From contig NC_012669.1 of assembly GCF_000023105.1 (NCBI RefSeq), positions 868,001 through 932,000 of the forward strand: a DNA stretch of 64,000 bases. The letters are read 5' to 3'. How positions within the stretch are numbered: position 1 is the stretch's first letter; every line of letters starts with the position of its first letter. This document shows positions 26,091 through 34,203 of the stretch, one piece after another. The stretch comes from Beutenbergia cavernae DSM 12333. GTDB lineage: Bacteria; Actinomycetota; Actinomycetes; Actinomycetales; Beutenbergiaceae. The notes under the pieces were generated by a model, which was given only the letters and a program-made list of their open reading frames with translations, ran no database searches and was not told the origin of the DNA. The position numbers and the translations under genes were made by a program.

Positions 26091-26180
26091 ATGATGACGT
26101 ACACAGTCCGGCCGGCTGACCCCGCAATGCGCACGGGAGGCTGCCGCGCCGATCAGCCGGGCCACGAGGTGATCATGTGA
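26091..26180 (+). CDS. 29-aa leader ORF coupled to the sugar-permease operon
   Basis: A small frame starting with two consecutive ATG codons (26091 and 26094), preceded by GGAGG at 26083-26087. It reads MMTYTVRPADP, then AMRTGGCRADQPG, then HEVIM and stop. The TGA overlaps the GTG of the MalF gene, and the permease's own ribosome site (GAGGTGATC) lies inside its last codons. About 80% of non-Met third positions are G or C, as in the neighbouring genes. A role as a translated leader that opens the permease ribosome site, or as a small functional peptide, is inference. Confidence 0.5.
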   Translation: MMTYTVRPADPAMRTGGCRADQPGHEVIM

Positions 26181-27136
26181 GCGCGGCGACACTTCACGTG
26201 GAGAACGCTACGGGAGCCGCGCCGTCGCGCCCCGGCAGTCGTATTCACCGGCGGCGAGCGGCGCTCGCACCGTATGCATTCCTCACGCCGTGGCTCCTCG
26301 GGCTGCTCGTCTTCGTGCTCGGTCCGATGGCCGCCTCCTTGTATCTGTCCCTCACGGACTACAACTTCCTGCAGCCGCCGACGTTTCTCGGGTTCGACAA
26401 CTACATCCGGATGTTCACGAGCGACCCCCGCTACCTGAAGTCCGTCCAGGTGACGGCGCTGTACGTCGCGGTGTCCGTCCCGCTGCAGCTGATCTTCGCC
26501 CTTGGGCTCGCTCTCCTGCTGGACCGGGCGATCAAGGGCGCCTCGATCTACCGCGCCGTGTTCTACCTCCCGTCGCTCATCGGGACGAGCGTCGCCGTCG
26601 CCGTCCTCTGGCGCACCGTGTTCGGGCAGGACGGCCTCGTCAACGCCGCTCTGGGCGTGATCGGCATCGAGTCGACGACGAGCTGGGTCGGCAGCCCGGA
26701 CACCGCGCTCCTGACGCTCATCGCGCTGAACGTCTGGACGTTCGGCTCGCCGATGATCATCTTCCTCGCCGGGCTGCGGCAGATCCCGAGGTCGTACTAC
26801 GAGGCCGCGGAGGTCGACGGCGCCGGCGCGGTCCGGCGGTTCGCGAGCATCACGATCCCGCTCCTGACGCCGATCGTGTTCTTCAACCTCATCCTGCAGA
26901 CGATCTACGCGTTCCAGGCGTTCGTGCCCGCGTACATCGTCAGCAACGGGCAGGGCGGCCCCGCGGACTCGACGCTGTTCTACACGCTGTACCTGTACCA
27001 GCAGGGGTTCACGAACTTCCAGATGGGCTACGCGTCGGCGATGGCGTGGACGCTGCTCGTGGCGATCGCGCTCGTGACCGGCCTCAACTTCCTGCTCTCC
27101 CGCTACTGGGTCTTCTACGCGGACGGTGCGCGATGA
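26177..27136 (+). CDS. sugar ABC transporter permease, MalF type
   Basis: A 319-aa membrane protein. The first membrane segment is FLTPWLLGLLVFVLGPMAASLYLSL and the EAA loop is YYEAAEVDGAGAVRRFASITIPLL. It lines the channel with the next gene, MalG. The GTG start is overlapped by the stop of the 29-codon leader frame and has an excellent GAGGTGATC ribosome site. Its stop overlaps the MalG start as ATGA. There is no ATPase in the operon, so MsiK is the likely motor. The cargo is unknown. Confidence 0.9.
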   Translation: MSAATLHVENATGAAPSRPGSRIHRRRAALAPYAFLTPWLLGLLVFVLGPMAASLYLSLTDYNFLQPPTFLGFDNYIRMFTSDPRYLKSVQVTALYVAVSVPLQLIFALGLALLLDRAIKGASIYRAVFYLPSLIGTSVAVAVLWRTVFGQDGLVNAALGVIGIESTTSWVGSPDTALLTLIALNVWTFGSPMIIFLAGLRQIPRSYYEAAEVDGAGAVRRFASITIPLLTPIVFFNLILQTIYAFQAFVPAYIVSNGQGGPADSTLFYTLYLYQQGFTNFQMGYASAMAWTLLVAIALVTGLNFLLSRYWVFYADGAR

Positions 27137-27993
27137 GCGCCGAGATCGCGGACGCGCCCCCGGCCCGGTCGACGCGCACGCAGCGGGTGGTGCTGCAGGT
27201 GGTGCTCGCCGTGCTCGCGCTCGCGATGATCTACCCGCTGCTGTGGATGTTCATGAGCTCGCTGCGTGAGAACGACTCCATCTTCTCCGACGCCTCGCTC
27301 GCGCTGCGCAACCTCACGTTCGACAACTACGTGCGCGGCTGGGACGCCCAGCAGTTCCCGTTCTCGCGCTACTTCGTCAACTCCATCGTCGTGACGACGG
27401 CGGTGATCCTCGCGAACGTGGTGGCGTGCTCGCTCACGGCGTTCGCGTTCGCCCGGATGTCCTTTCGGATGAAGCCGGTGCTCATGGCCGTCATGCTCAT
27501 GACGATCATGCTTCCCGAGCACGTGACGATCGTTCCGCAGTACGTGCTCTTCTCCGAGCTCGGATGGCTGAACACCTTCCTCCCGCTCACCATTCCGAAG
27601 CTCTTCGCCACGGAGGCGTTCTTCGTGTTTCTCATCATCCAGTTCATGCGCGGAATTCCCCAGGAGATCGACGAGGCGGCCGCGATCGACGGTTGTGGCC
27701 CGTTCGCCACCTATCGCCGCATCATGCTGCCTCTCATCACGCCCGCGCTCGCGACGACGGCGATCTTCTCGTTCATCTGGACGTGGAACGACTTCTTCCG
27801 TCCGCTGATCTTCCTCACCGACAACTCGCTCTTCACCGTGCCGCTGGCGGTCCGCCTGTTCGTGGACATCGGCGGCACGGACTGGGGCGCACTGTTCGCG
27901 ATGTCGATCCTCTCGCTCGTGCCGATCTTCCTGTTCTTCGTGTTCGGGCAGCGCTACCTCATCCGGGGCATCGCGACGACGGGGCTCAAGTGA
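27133..27993 (+). CDS. sugar ABC transporter permease, MalG type
   Basis: A 286-aa permease. Hydrophobic segments begin at VVLAVLALAMIYPLLWMF. The EAA loop reads EIDEAAAIDGCGPFATYRRIMLPL, and the C-terminus ends RYLIRGIATTGLK, very like the MalG protein at 13971. I chose the ATG at 27133 because it overlaps the MalF stop by 4 bp; longer in-frame starts lie within MalF. Its stop overlaps the next gene's GTG by 4 bp. Confidence 0.92.
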   Translation: MSAEIADAPPARSTRTQRVVLQVVLAVLALAMIYPLLWMFMSSLRENDSIFSDASLALRNLTFDNYVRGWDAQQFPFSRYFVNSIVVTTAVILANVVACSLTAFAFARMSFRMKPVLMAVMLMTIMLPEHVTIVPQYVLFSELGWLNTFLPLTIPKLFATEAFFVFLIIQFMRGIPQEIDEAAAIDGCGPFATYRRIMLPLITPALATTAIFSFIWTWNDFFRPLIFLTDNSLFTVPLAVRLFVDIGGTDWGALFAMSILSLVPIFLFFVFGQRYLIRGIATTGLK

Positions 27994-29003
27994 GTGCCGC
28001 ACAGCGGGTGCGCGTCGCCGTCGTCGGTGCGGGCGCCTTCGCCCAGAGCCACCTCGCCGCGTACGCACACATCGACCGTGCGGAGGTCGCCTGGGTGTGC
28101 GACCCGGACCTGGAGGCGGCGCGGCGAACGGCCGAGCGCTGGGGGGTCCGGAGCGTCGCCGCGGACCTCGAGGACGTGCTCGCCGACGACGGCGTCGACC
28201 TGGTGGACCTCGTCACCCCGGTCGCGCTCCACGCGCCGCAGGCGACGTCGGCGCTGACGGCGGGCAGGTCGGTGCTGTGCGAGAAGCCGATGGCGCTCGA
28301 CCTCGCCGAGGCGGAGGCCGTGGCCGCCGTCGCGGCGAGCGCGCGCGGTGAGCTCCACGTGAAGTTCCACCAGCGGTTCGACCCGGTGCACGAGCGCGTC
28401 CGCGACCTCCTGCGTGACGGGACGGGCGCCGTCGTCGCCCACTTCACGCTCCTCGGTGACCATCTCGCGGCGCTCCGCTCGCGGACGCACTGGCGCGGCG
28501 ACCCGCGGTTCACCGGTGGGGGCTCGCTCTTCGAGTCCGGGTCCCATCTGCTGGACCTCGCCCACTTCTGGTTCGGCCCGGCGACGCGGGTGACGGCGAC
28601 AGTGCACCAGCTCGTGGCCGACAACCCGGCCAAGGGCGAGGACACGGCGACGGTCGTCGTCGAGTTCGACGGCGGCGTGGTGCTCACGCTGGTCGGGTTC
28701 TGGGCGGCACCCGCCTGGGACTGGCGCAAGGACGTCTTCACCGCCGACCAGGTGCAGCTCACGGTCGAGACCGGGCGGGACAACGTCCTGCGACGGCGTG
28801 CGCGTGACGGCGCGAGCGAGGTGGTCGCCGTCCAGGAGGGCTGGTTCGACCGGTCCGTCGAGGCGTCCATCCGCCACGTCGTGGAGTGCTGTGCCGGCGA
28901 CGCCACGCCTCTGGTCACGGTCGAGGACGCCCTCGACTCGATGCGGACCCTCGACGCCGCGTACACCTCGGCACGGGAGGGGCGGACCGTTGAGGTGGCG
29001 TGA
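27990..29003 (+). CDS. Gfo/Idh/MocA family oxidoreductase
   Basis: A 337-aa NAD(P)-dependent dehydrogenase. The Rossmann turn is VVGAGAFAQSHL and the canonical catalytic motif is VLCEKPMALD. The C-terminal substrate domain includes HWRGDPRFTGGGSLFESGSHLLDLAHFW, with the usual His/Asp positions. The GTG start overlaps the permease stop (GTGA). It is the first of three Gfo/Idh genes in this operon and the only one of the three with an intact EKP. The substrate is unknown; it probably oxidises a hydroxyl of the imported glycoside or a derivative. Confidence 0.88.
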   Translation: MSAAQRVRVAVVGAGAFAQSHLAAYAHIDRAEVAWVCDPDLEAARRTAERWGVRSVAADLEDVLADDGVDLVDLVTPVALHAPQATSALTAGRSVLCEKPMALDLAEAEAVAAVAASARGELHVKFHQRFDPVHERVRDLLRDGTGAVVAHFTLLGDHLAALRSRTHWRGDPRFTGGGSLFESGSHLLDLAHFWFGPATRVTATVHQLVADNPAKGEDTATVVVEFDGGVVLTLVGFWAAPAWDWRKDVFTADQVQLTVETGRDNVLRRRARDGASEVVAVQEGWFDRSVEASIRHVVECCAGDATPLVTVEDALDSMRTLDAAYTSAREGRTVEVA

Positions 29004-29673
29004 GGCGACAGTCGCCGAGCTCCTCGGCCGGCCCGCCGCCGGACCGGGCCGGCGTCCGCGCCGCGCGCGCGAGGTGCGGACGGTCCCGGAGCTCCTGCTC
29101 GGCGCGGCCCGCACCCTGGCGCTGCTTGCCGCGGTGAGCGTGCTCGTGGTCGTCGGCAGCCTGGGCGTCGTCACGGCGGTCCCGGCCCTGGCCGCCGGGT
29201 CACGCCTTCTCGGACGCGCGCGGGACGGGCGTCGCGTGCGCGTCGTCGCCGACTTCGTCCGATGCGTCCGCCAGGCCTGGGGCGCTGGATGGCTCCCGAG
29301 CCTTCTCGGCGTCGCCGCGCTCGGCCTCGTCGGCCTCAACCTCGTCTTCCTCGGCCGCCGGGAGGCCGGCCTGGCCGCGCCTCTGTACGTCCTCAACGTC
29401 TCGGCGGCGCTCATCGTGCTCTGGCTCCTCGCGGCATGCGTGCGAGAGCTGGCCGACCGCCCCTCGCTGGGCACGCCCGAGCTGGCGCGCCGGTCCTGGG
29501 CGCGGGCCGTCACGTTCGGCCGCTGGCACGTCGCCGTCGCCGCCGCGGTCGGGGCCGCCGTCGCGCTGACGATCCTCGTGCCGCTCGCCGGGCTGTTCTT
29601 CGCGGCCGGCGGCGCCCTGGCCCTCGGCCGCCTGGCCGACCCCCGCACCCCCTCCGACGAAAGGTTCTCCTGA
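28990..29673 (+). CDS. DUF624 (YesL-like) membrane protein
   Basis: About 227 aa with four to five hydrophobic segments (ALLAAVSVLVVVGSLGVVTAVPALAAGS near the N-terminus, FLGRREAGLAAPLYVLNVSAALIVLWLLAA in the middle). The pattern is that of the DUF624/YesL family, which often sits in sugar-importer operons next to binding-protein and permease genes. Its biochemical role is not known. I used a TTG at 28990, behind a GGGAGGGG site, because no ATG or GTG is in frame near the true N-terminus. It overlaps the previous gene by 14 nt. Confidence 0.7.
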   Translation: MRWREATVAELLGRPAAGPGRRPRRAREVRTVPELLLGAARTLALLAAVSVLVVVGSLGVVTAVPALAAGSRLLGRARDGRRVRVVADFVRCVRQAWGAGWLPSLLGVAALGLVGLNLVFLGRREAGLAAPLYVLNVSAALIVLWLLAACVRELADRPSLGTPELARRSWARAVTFGRWHVAVAAAVGAAVALTILVPLAGLFFAAGGALALGRLADPRTPSDERFS

Positions 29674-29674
29674 C

Positions 29675-30709
29675 GTGCCTGCTCCCCTCCGGCTGAGCTT
29701 CCTCGGCGTCACCCATCCGCACGCCGCGGCGTGGGCCGATGCCGCACGCGACGACCCCGAGACCGAGGTGGTCGCCGTGTACGACCACGACGCCGACGCC
29801 GCCACGGCGTTCGCCGCCACGTACGGGGCGGACCGGGTGGCGCGGGCGGGGGAGGCGCTCGCGGCGGCGGACGCCGTCGTCGTCGACGGCCGCAACGACG
29901 AGGCCGTCCCGTTCGCGACGCTCGCGGTCGAGGCCGGCCTGCCGGTCTTCATCGAGAAGACCGGCGCGCGTGCCGCGGCGGAGCTGGTGGGCCTCGCGGC
30001 GAGCGCTCGCGAGGCCGGGGTGGTCACGCAGATGGGCTACTTCATGCGGTACTCCGACTCCGTCGTCGCGACCGCCGAGGCTCTGGCCTCCGGCGAGCTC
30101 GGCCGGGTCGGGCTCGCCCGGTTCCACGCGGCGATCCCGCACCAGGCCTGGACGTCGATGGCGCACTGGTTCGCCGACGCGTCGAACGTCGTCACGCCGT
30201 TCATGGAGGCGGGCTGCCACCTCGTCGACGTCGTGCGACTGCTGCTGGGTGAGCCCGACGACGTGACGGCGACGTCCGTGCGGTGGGCGGGCACCACGAG
30301 CCCGGCGGAGGACGCGCTCGCCGCGACCATGCGGGTCGGGGACACGGTCGTCGTCATCGACTTCACCGCGCACGAGGCGAGCCCATGGAACATCGCGTGG
30401 GGCGGCGAGCTGTACGGCGACGCGGCGACCCGCACGTTCGGCGTCACACCGGCCCGTACGAGCGTCGGCACCGGCGACCACGTGGCGACTGTCGACGCGC
30501 CCGTGGACCTGACCGACGCCGACGCTGTCCGCGACCGGATGGCGCAGGAGAACACGGAGCTGATGCGGCGCGGCATGCGTGCGTTCGCCGACGCCGTGCG
30601 TGGACGGACACCGAGCCCCGTCGACGCGACGTCGGGGGCACGCACGCTCGAGCTCATCGAGGACGTGCTGCGCGCGGCGGCGACGCCGGGTGTGCGCCGC
30701 CGGGACTGA
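29675..30709 (+). CDS. Gfo/Idh/MocA family protein with altered catalytic motif
   Basis: A 344-aa protein of the Gfo/Idh fold. The N-terminal LSFLGVTHPHAAAW departs from the classical GxGxxG. The usual EKP appears as VFIEKTGARAA, so the lysine is kept and the proline is replaced. The substrate domain contains FMEAGCHLVDVVRLLLGEP with the conserved Asp/His region. It starts with GTG one base after the DUF624 stop. Function is inferred only as a sugar or sugar-acid oxidoreductase, or a relative with altered chemistry. Confidence 0.82.
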   Translation: MPAPLRLSFLGVTHPHAAAWADAARDDPETEVVAVYDHDADAATAFAATYGADRVARAGEALAAADAVVVDGRNDEAVPFATLAVEAGLPVFIEKTGARAAAELVGLAASAREAGVVTQMGYFMRYSDSVVATAEALASGELGRVGLARFHAAIPHQAWTSMAHWFADASNVVTPFMEAGCHLVDVVRLLLGEPDDVTATSVRWAGTTSPAEDALAATMRVGDTVVVIDFTAHEASPWNIAWGGELYGDAATRTFGVTPARTSVGTGDHVATVDAPVDLTDADAVRDRMAQENTELMRRGMRAFADAVRGRTPSPVDATSGARTLELIEDVLRAAATPGVRRRD

Positions 30710-30771
30710 GACCGACCCCTAGACGACCGGCAGCACCGAGGCCGCCGGCCGAACAACGAGAGGACGCACCA

Positions 30772-32085
30772 ATGGTCACCAGAAGAACCTTCCTTCGTTC
30801 CTCCGGCGTGGTTCTGGGCGCCGGCGCCGTGGGCGCGCTCGCCGCGTGCGGATCGGACTCGGGCGGCGAGGAGGACGACGGCGCGCCGAAGGACCTCCGC
30901 TTCGCCTGGTGGGGGCACGAGGAGATGCACCGCACCACCGTGGAGGCTCTCGAGCTGTACTCCTCCCGGCACGAGAACGTCGAGATCACGGGCGAGAACA
31001 CGTCGTGGGACGACTTCTGGGACCGGATGGCGACCCAGATCGCCGGCGGGAATGGGCCGGACGCCTTCCAGATGTCGAACCAGATGATCGTCGACTACGC
31101 GCAGCGGGGCGCGCTGCTCGACCTCGAGGAGTACGTCGGCGACGTCATCGACCTCAGCGACTGGGACGAGAACCTGCGCAGCTACGGGATCATCGACGGC
31201 GTCCGCGCGGGCGTCCCGATCAGCACCGACGCGTTCACGATCCTGGCCGACTCCGACGTGCTCGCGGAGCTCGGGCTGACGCTCCCGGAGGCCGCCTGGA
31301 CCTGGGACGACCTCGCCGAGCTCTCGCTGGCCGTCCGCGAGGCGTCGGGCGGGTCGCTGTGGGGGATGTCCGACGGCGCCGGTCGTTACGAGCTCGTCGA
31401 ACCCTGGGTGCGCGGCCGCGGCAAGACGCTGTTCGACGTCGAGGCGGACCCGGTCACGCTCGGGTTCGACAAGGAGGACTACGGCGACTTCCTGCAGTGG
31501 TGGAGCGACCGTCGTGACGAGGGCGCCTGCGTGCCGGCCGACGTCGCCGCGGAGGACACCAGCCACGAGACGAGCCCGCTCGTCACCGGGAGCGCGCCGC
31601 TGTACTTCACCACCACGAGCGAGCTGACGGGCGTGCGAGCGCTCACGCCGGCGGCGATCCAGGCCGTCCCGATGCCGGACACCGACGGCGGGAGCAAGAA
31701 GGCGAACTTCGTGCGCCCGAACCTGTTCATGAGCGCCTGGACCGGGACGTCCTACCCGACCGAGTGCGCACGGCTCATCGAGTTCTGGATCAACGACCCG
31801 GAGGCGGTCGAGGTGATCGGCAACTCGCGCGGCGTGCCGCCCAGCCCCGCGTCCGCCGAGCTCGTCGAGGACGCGCCGGACGCCTCGGGCCTGCGGACCC
31901 CAGCGGAGTACCTCGCGCTCATCCGCGAGGTCGGCGACCCGATGGACGCCTTGACGCCGCGCTCGGGTCGCGAGGTCTACCAGCTGATGACGCGCATCGG
32001 CGAGGAGGTCCGGTTCGGTCAGACCACCGTCCCGGCCGCCGTCGACAGCTTCTTCGACCAGGCCGCTTCCATCCTGGGCGGCTGA
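30772..32085 (+). CDS. sugar-binding lipoprotein of the second ABC transporter
   Basis: A 437-aa solute-binding protein. Twin arginines (TRRTFLRSSG) and a hydrophobic stretch end at a clear lipobox, LAAC, after about 24 residues, so it is probably Tat-exported and lipid-anchored. The mature protein opens KDLRFAWWGHEEMHR and later has YPTECARLIEFWINDP and IGNSRGVPPSP, typical of family 1 binding proteins. The ATG at 30772 follows a GAGAGGA site. It serves the MalF/MalG pair at 26177-27993, although four genes separate it from them. Confidence 0.9.
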   Translation: MVTRRTFLRSSGVVLGAGAVGALAACGSDSGGEEDDGAPKDLRFAWWGHEEMHRTTVEALELYSSRHENVEITGENTSWDDFWDRMATQIAGGNGPDAFQMSNQMIVDYAQRGALLDLEEYVGDVIDLSDWDENLRSYGIIDGVRAGVPISTDAFTILADSDVLAELGLTLPEAAWTWDDLAELSLAVREASGGSLWGMSDGAGRYELVEPWVRGRGKTLFDVEADPVTLGFDKEDYGDFLQWWSDRRDEGACVPADVAAEDTSHETSPLVTGSAPLYFTTTSELTGVRALTPAAIQAVPMPDTDGGSKKANFVRPNLFMSAWTGTSYPTECARLIEFWINDPEAVEVIGNSRGVPPSPASAELVEDAPDASGLRTPAEYLALIREVGDPMDALTPRSGREVYQLMTRIGEEVRFGQTTVPAAVDSFFDQAASILGG

Positions 32086-32145
32086 GCCGCTCCCCCTCGA
32101 CCCGTACCACCACCCATGGTCCACGGACCACACCTAAGGAGAAGC

Positions 32146-32931
32146 ATGCGTTTCACGAACAAGGTCGCCATCGTCACCGGGGGAGCCGCCGGGATCGGCC
32201 GCGCGACGACCGACATCCTCGCCGCGGAGGGAGCGACGGTCGTCGTCGCCGACCGCGACCTCGAGCTGGCCGAGAAGGCGCGGACGCACGCGCTGGAGAA
32301 CGGTGCGCCCGACGCGCTCGCCGTCGGGTTCGACGTCGCGTCGGAGGACGACGCGCGCCGGCTCGCCGAGGCGTGTGCCGAGGCCTTCGGCCGGGTCGAC
32401 GTGCTGGTCAACAACGCCGCGGCCCGGGTGTGGGGCCCGGTCACGGAGGCGAGCCTGGAGTCGTGGCGGCACATCGTCGACGTCAACCTCATCGGGCTCG
32501 GACTCACGTGCAAGCACGTCATCCCGCTGATGTCCGCGGCCGGCGGGTCGATCGTCAACGTCTCGTCGGCCAACGGCATCGTCGGCCGCCCGCACATGGC
32601 GCAGTACGACGCCACGAAGGCCGGTGTCCTCGGGCTCACCCGGTCCATGGCGTGCGACCACGCGCACGCGGACATCCGCGTCAACGCTGTGCTCCCGGGG
32701 CCGACGCTCACGGACTTCCACAAGAACCGCGCGGCGGCCGCCGGCGAGGAGATCGACCCGGCGATCACGACGCCGCACGAGGGCGGTCCGGGGATCCTGC
32801 GGCGTCAGGGCCGGCCCGAGGAGATCGCGCGGGCGATCGTCTTCCTCGCCAGCTCCGAGGCCTCGTACGTGACGGGGGCGTGCCTCTCGGTCGACGGCGG
32901 GCTCGCCGCCGTGTCGGGGCGGCTCGGATGA
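32146..32931 (+). CDS. short-chain dehydrogenase/reductase
   Basis: A 261-aa classical SDR. The cofactor motif is TGGAAGIGRA, an acidic residue follows in VVADRDLE (suggesting NAD rather than NADP), the structural motif is NNAA, and the catalytic Ser/Tyr/Lys are in NVSSANG and YDATKAG. The C-terminus (ASYVTGACLSVDGGLAAVSG) is typical. The ATG at 32146 has AAGGAG close upstream. As part of the Gfo/Idh-rich operon it probably oxidises or reduces a sugar intermediate. Confidence 0.9.
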   Translation: MRFTNKVAIVTGGAAGIGRATTDILAAEGATVVVADRDLELAEKARTHALENGAPDALAVGFDVASEDDARRLAEACAEAFGRVDVLVNNAAARVWGPVTEASLESWRHIVDVNLIGLGLTCKHVIPLMSAAGGSIVNVSSANGIVGRPHMAQYDATKAGVLGLTRSMACDHAHADIRVNAVLPGPTLTDFHKNRAAAAGEEIDPAITTPHEGGPGILRRQGRPEEIARAIVFLASSEASYVTGACLSVDGGLAAVSGRLG

Positions 32932-32992
32932 GCGCAGCTGCACGAGGCGCCGGCACGGCGCGCACGGCGGTCGTCGAGGACGGAGGCAGGGC

Positions 32993-34096
32993 ATGGCGGT
33001 GAGGGTGGCGATCGCCGGACTGGGGTTCGGTGCCGAGTTCATCCCGATCTACCAGGCGCACCCCGACGCCGAGCTCGTCGCCGTGTGCCAGCGGACGGAG
33101 AGCACGCTCAGCGAGGTCGCCGACCACTTCGGAGTCCCTGGCCGCTACACGAGCTTCGAGGAGATGATCGCCGACCCGGACATCGACGCGGTCCACATCA
33201 ACACGCCGATCCCGAACCACGCCGCCCAGTCCGTCGCCGCTCTGCGCGCCGGCAAGCACGTGGCGTGCACGGTCCCGATGGCGACGTCCCTGGAGGAGTG
33301 CTGGGCGGTCGTCGAGGCCGCCCGCGAGTCCGGGCGGACGTACATGATGATGGAGACGGTCGTGTACTCCCGGGAGTTCCTCCGGGTCCGCGAGCTCGTC
33401 GACGACGGCACGATCGGCCGCATCCAGTTCCTGCGCGGGTCGCACCACCAGGAGATGGCGGGGTGGCCGGGGTACTGGGAGGGCCTGCCGCCGATGCACT
33501 ACGCGACGCACGCGGTGAGCCCGGTGCTCACGCTCGCGGGGGCGCTCGCCGAGAGCGTCGTGTGCCTCGGGTCGGGCCGGATCTCGCCGGAGCTCACGGC
33601 GCACTACGGGTCGCCGTTCGCCGTGGAGAGCGCGCTGCTGACGTTGCGGGACTCGCCGGTCGGGGCGGAGGTGGCGCGCTCGCTGTTCGAGACGGCGCGC
33701 GAGTACGTCGAGAGCTTCACCGTGTTCGGCAGCCGTGCCACGTTCGAGTGGGAGCAGACGGAAGGTGCCGGTCACGTGCTCCACGTCGGGGAGAAGCCGG
33801 AGCCCGTCGACGTCCCGGACTACGCCCACCTGCTGCCCGCCGAGATCGCGCGGTTCACGACGGACGGCGTCTACGACGACGAGAACGAGCACCTGTCATT
33901 CGTCCAGGGCAGCGGGCACGGCGGTTCGCACCCGCACCTCGCGCACGAGTTCGTCCGTGCCGTCGTCGAGGGCCGGCCGCCGTCGATCGACGCCGTCACC
34001 GCCGCGAACTGGACGGCCGTGGGGATCTGCGCCCACGACTCGGCGATGGCGGGCGGGGCGAGGGTGGCGATCCCCGACTTCGCGGGTGCGCCGTAG
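32993..34096 (+). CDS. Gfo/Idh/MocA family protein lacking the catalytic lysine
   Basis: A 367-aa protein with the Rossmann start VAIAGLGFGAEFIPIYQ and the two-domain Gfo/Idh layout. Where the EKP motif should be, it reads HVACTVPMATSLEE, so the lysine normally essential for hydride transfer is missing. The C-terminal domain keeps MHYATHAVSPVL and histidines such as GSGHGGSHPHLAHEF. The change may mark a subfamily with different chemistry or a partner of the other two Gfo/Idh proteins. The ATG has GGAGG upstream. It is the last gene of the operon. Confidence 0.85.
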   Translation: MAVRVAIAGLGFGAEFIPIYQAHPDAELVAVCQRTESTLSEVADHFGVPGRYTSFEEMIADPDIDAVHINTPIPNHAAQSVAALRAGKHVACTVPMATSLEECWAVVEAARESGRTYMMMETVVYSREFLRVRELVDDGTIGRIQFLRGSHHQEMAGWPGYWEGLPPMHYATHAVSPVLTLAGALAESVVCLGSGRISPELTAHYGSPFAVESALLTLRDSPVGAEVARSLFETAREYVESFTVFGSRATFEWEQTEGAGHVLHVGEKPEPVDVPDYAHLLPAEIARFTTDGVYDDENEHLSFVQGSGHGGSHPHLAHEFVRAVVEGRPPSIDAVTAANWTAVGICAHDSAMAGGARVAIPDFAGAP

Positions 34097-34203
34097 GCTG
34101 GGCGCGTAGGCGGAGGTCGTCGGCTCGCCCCGACGTGAGCGAGCGGGACGGTGCCATGGGATCGACCGGGCACGTCGCCGCGCCAGCAGTGGTCAGGTAG
34201 CCG

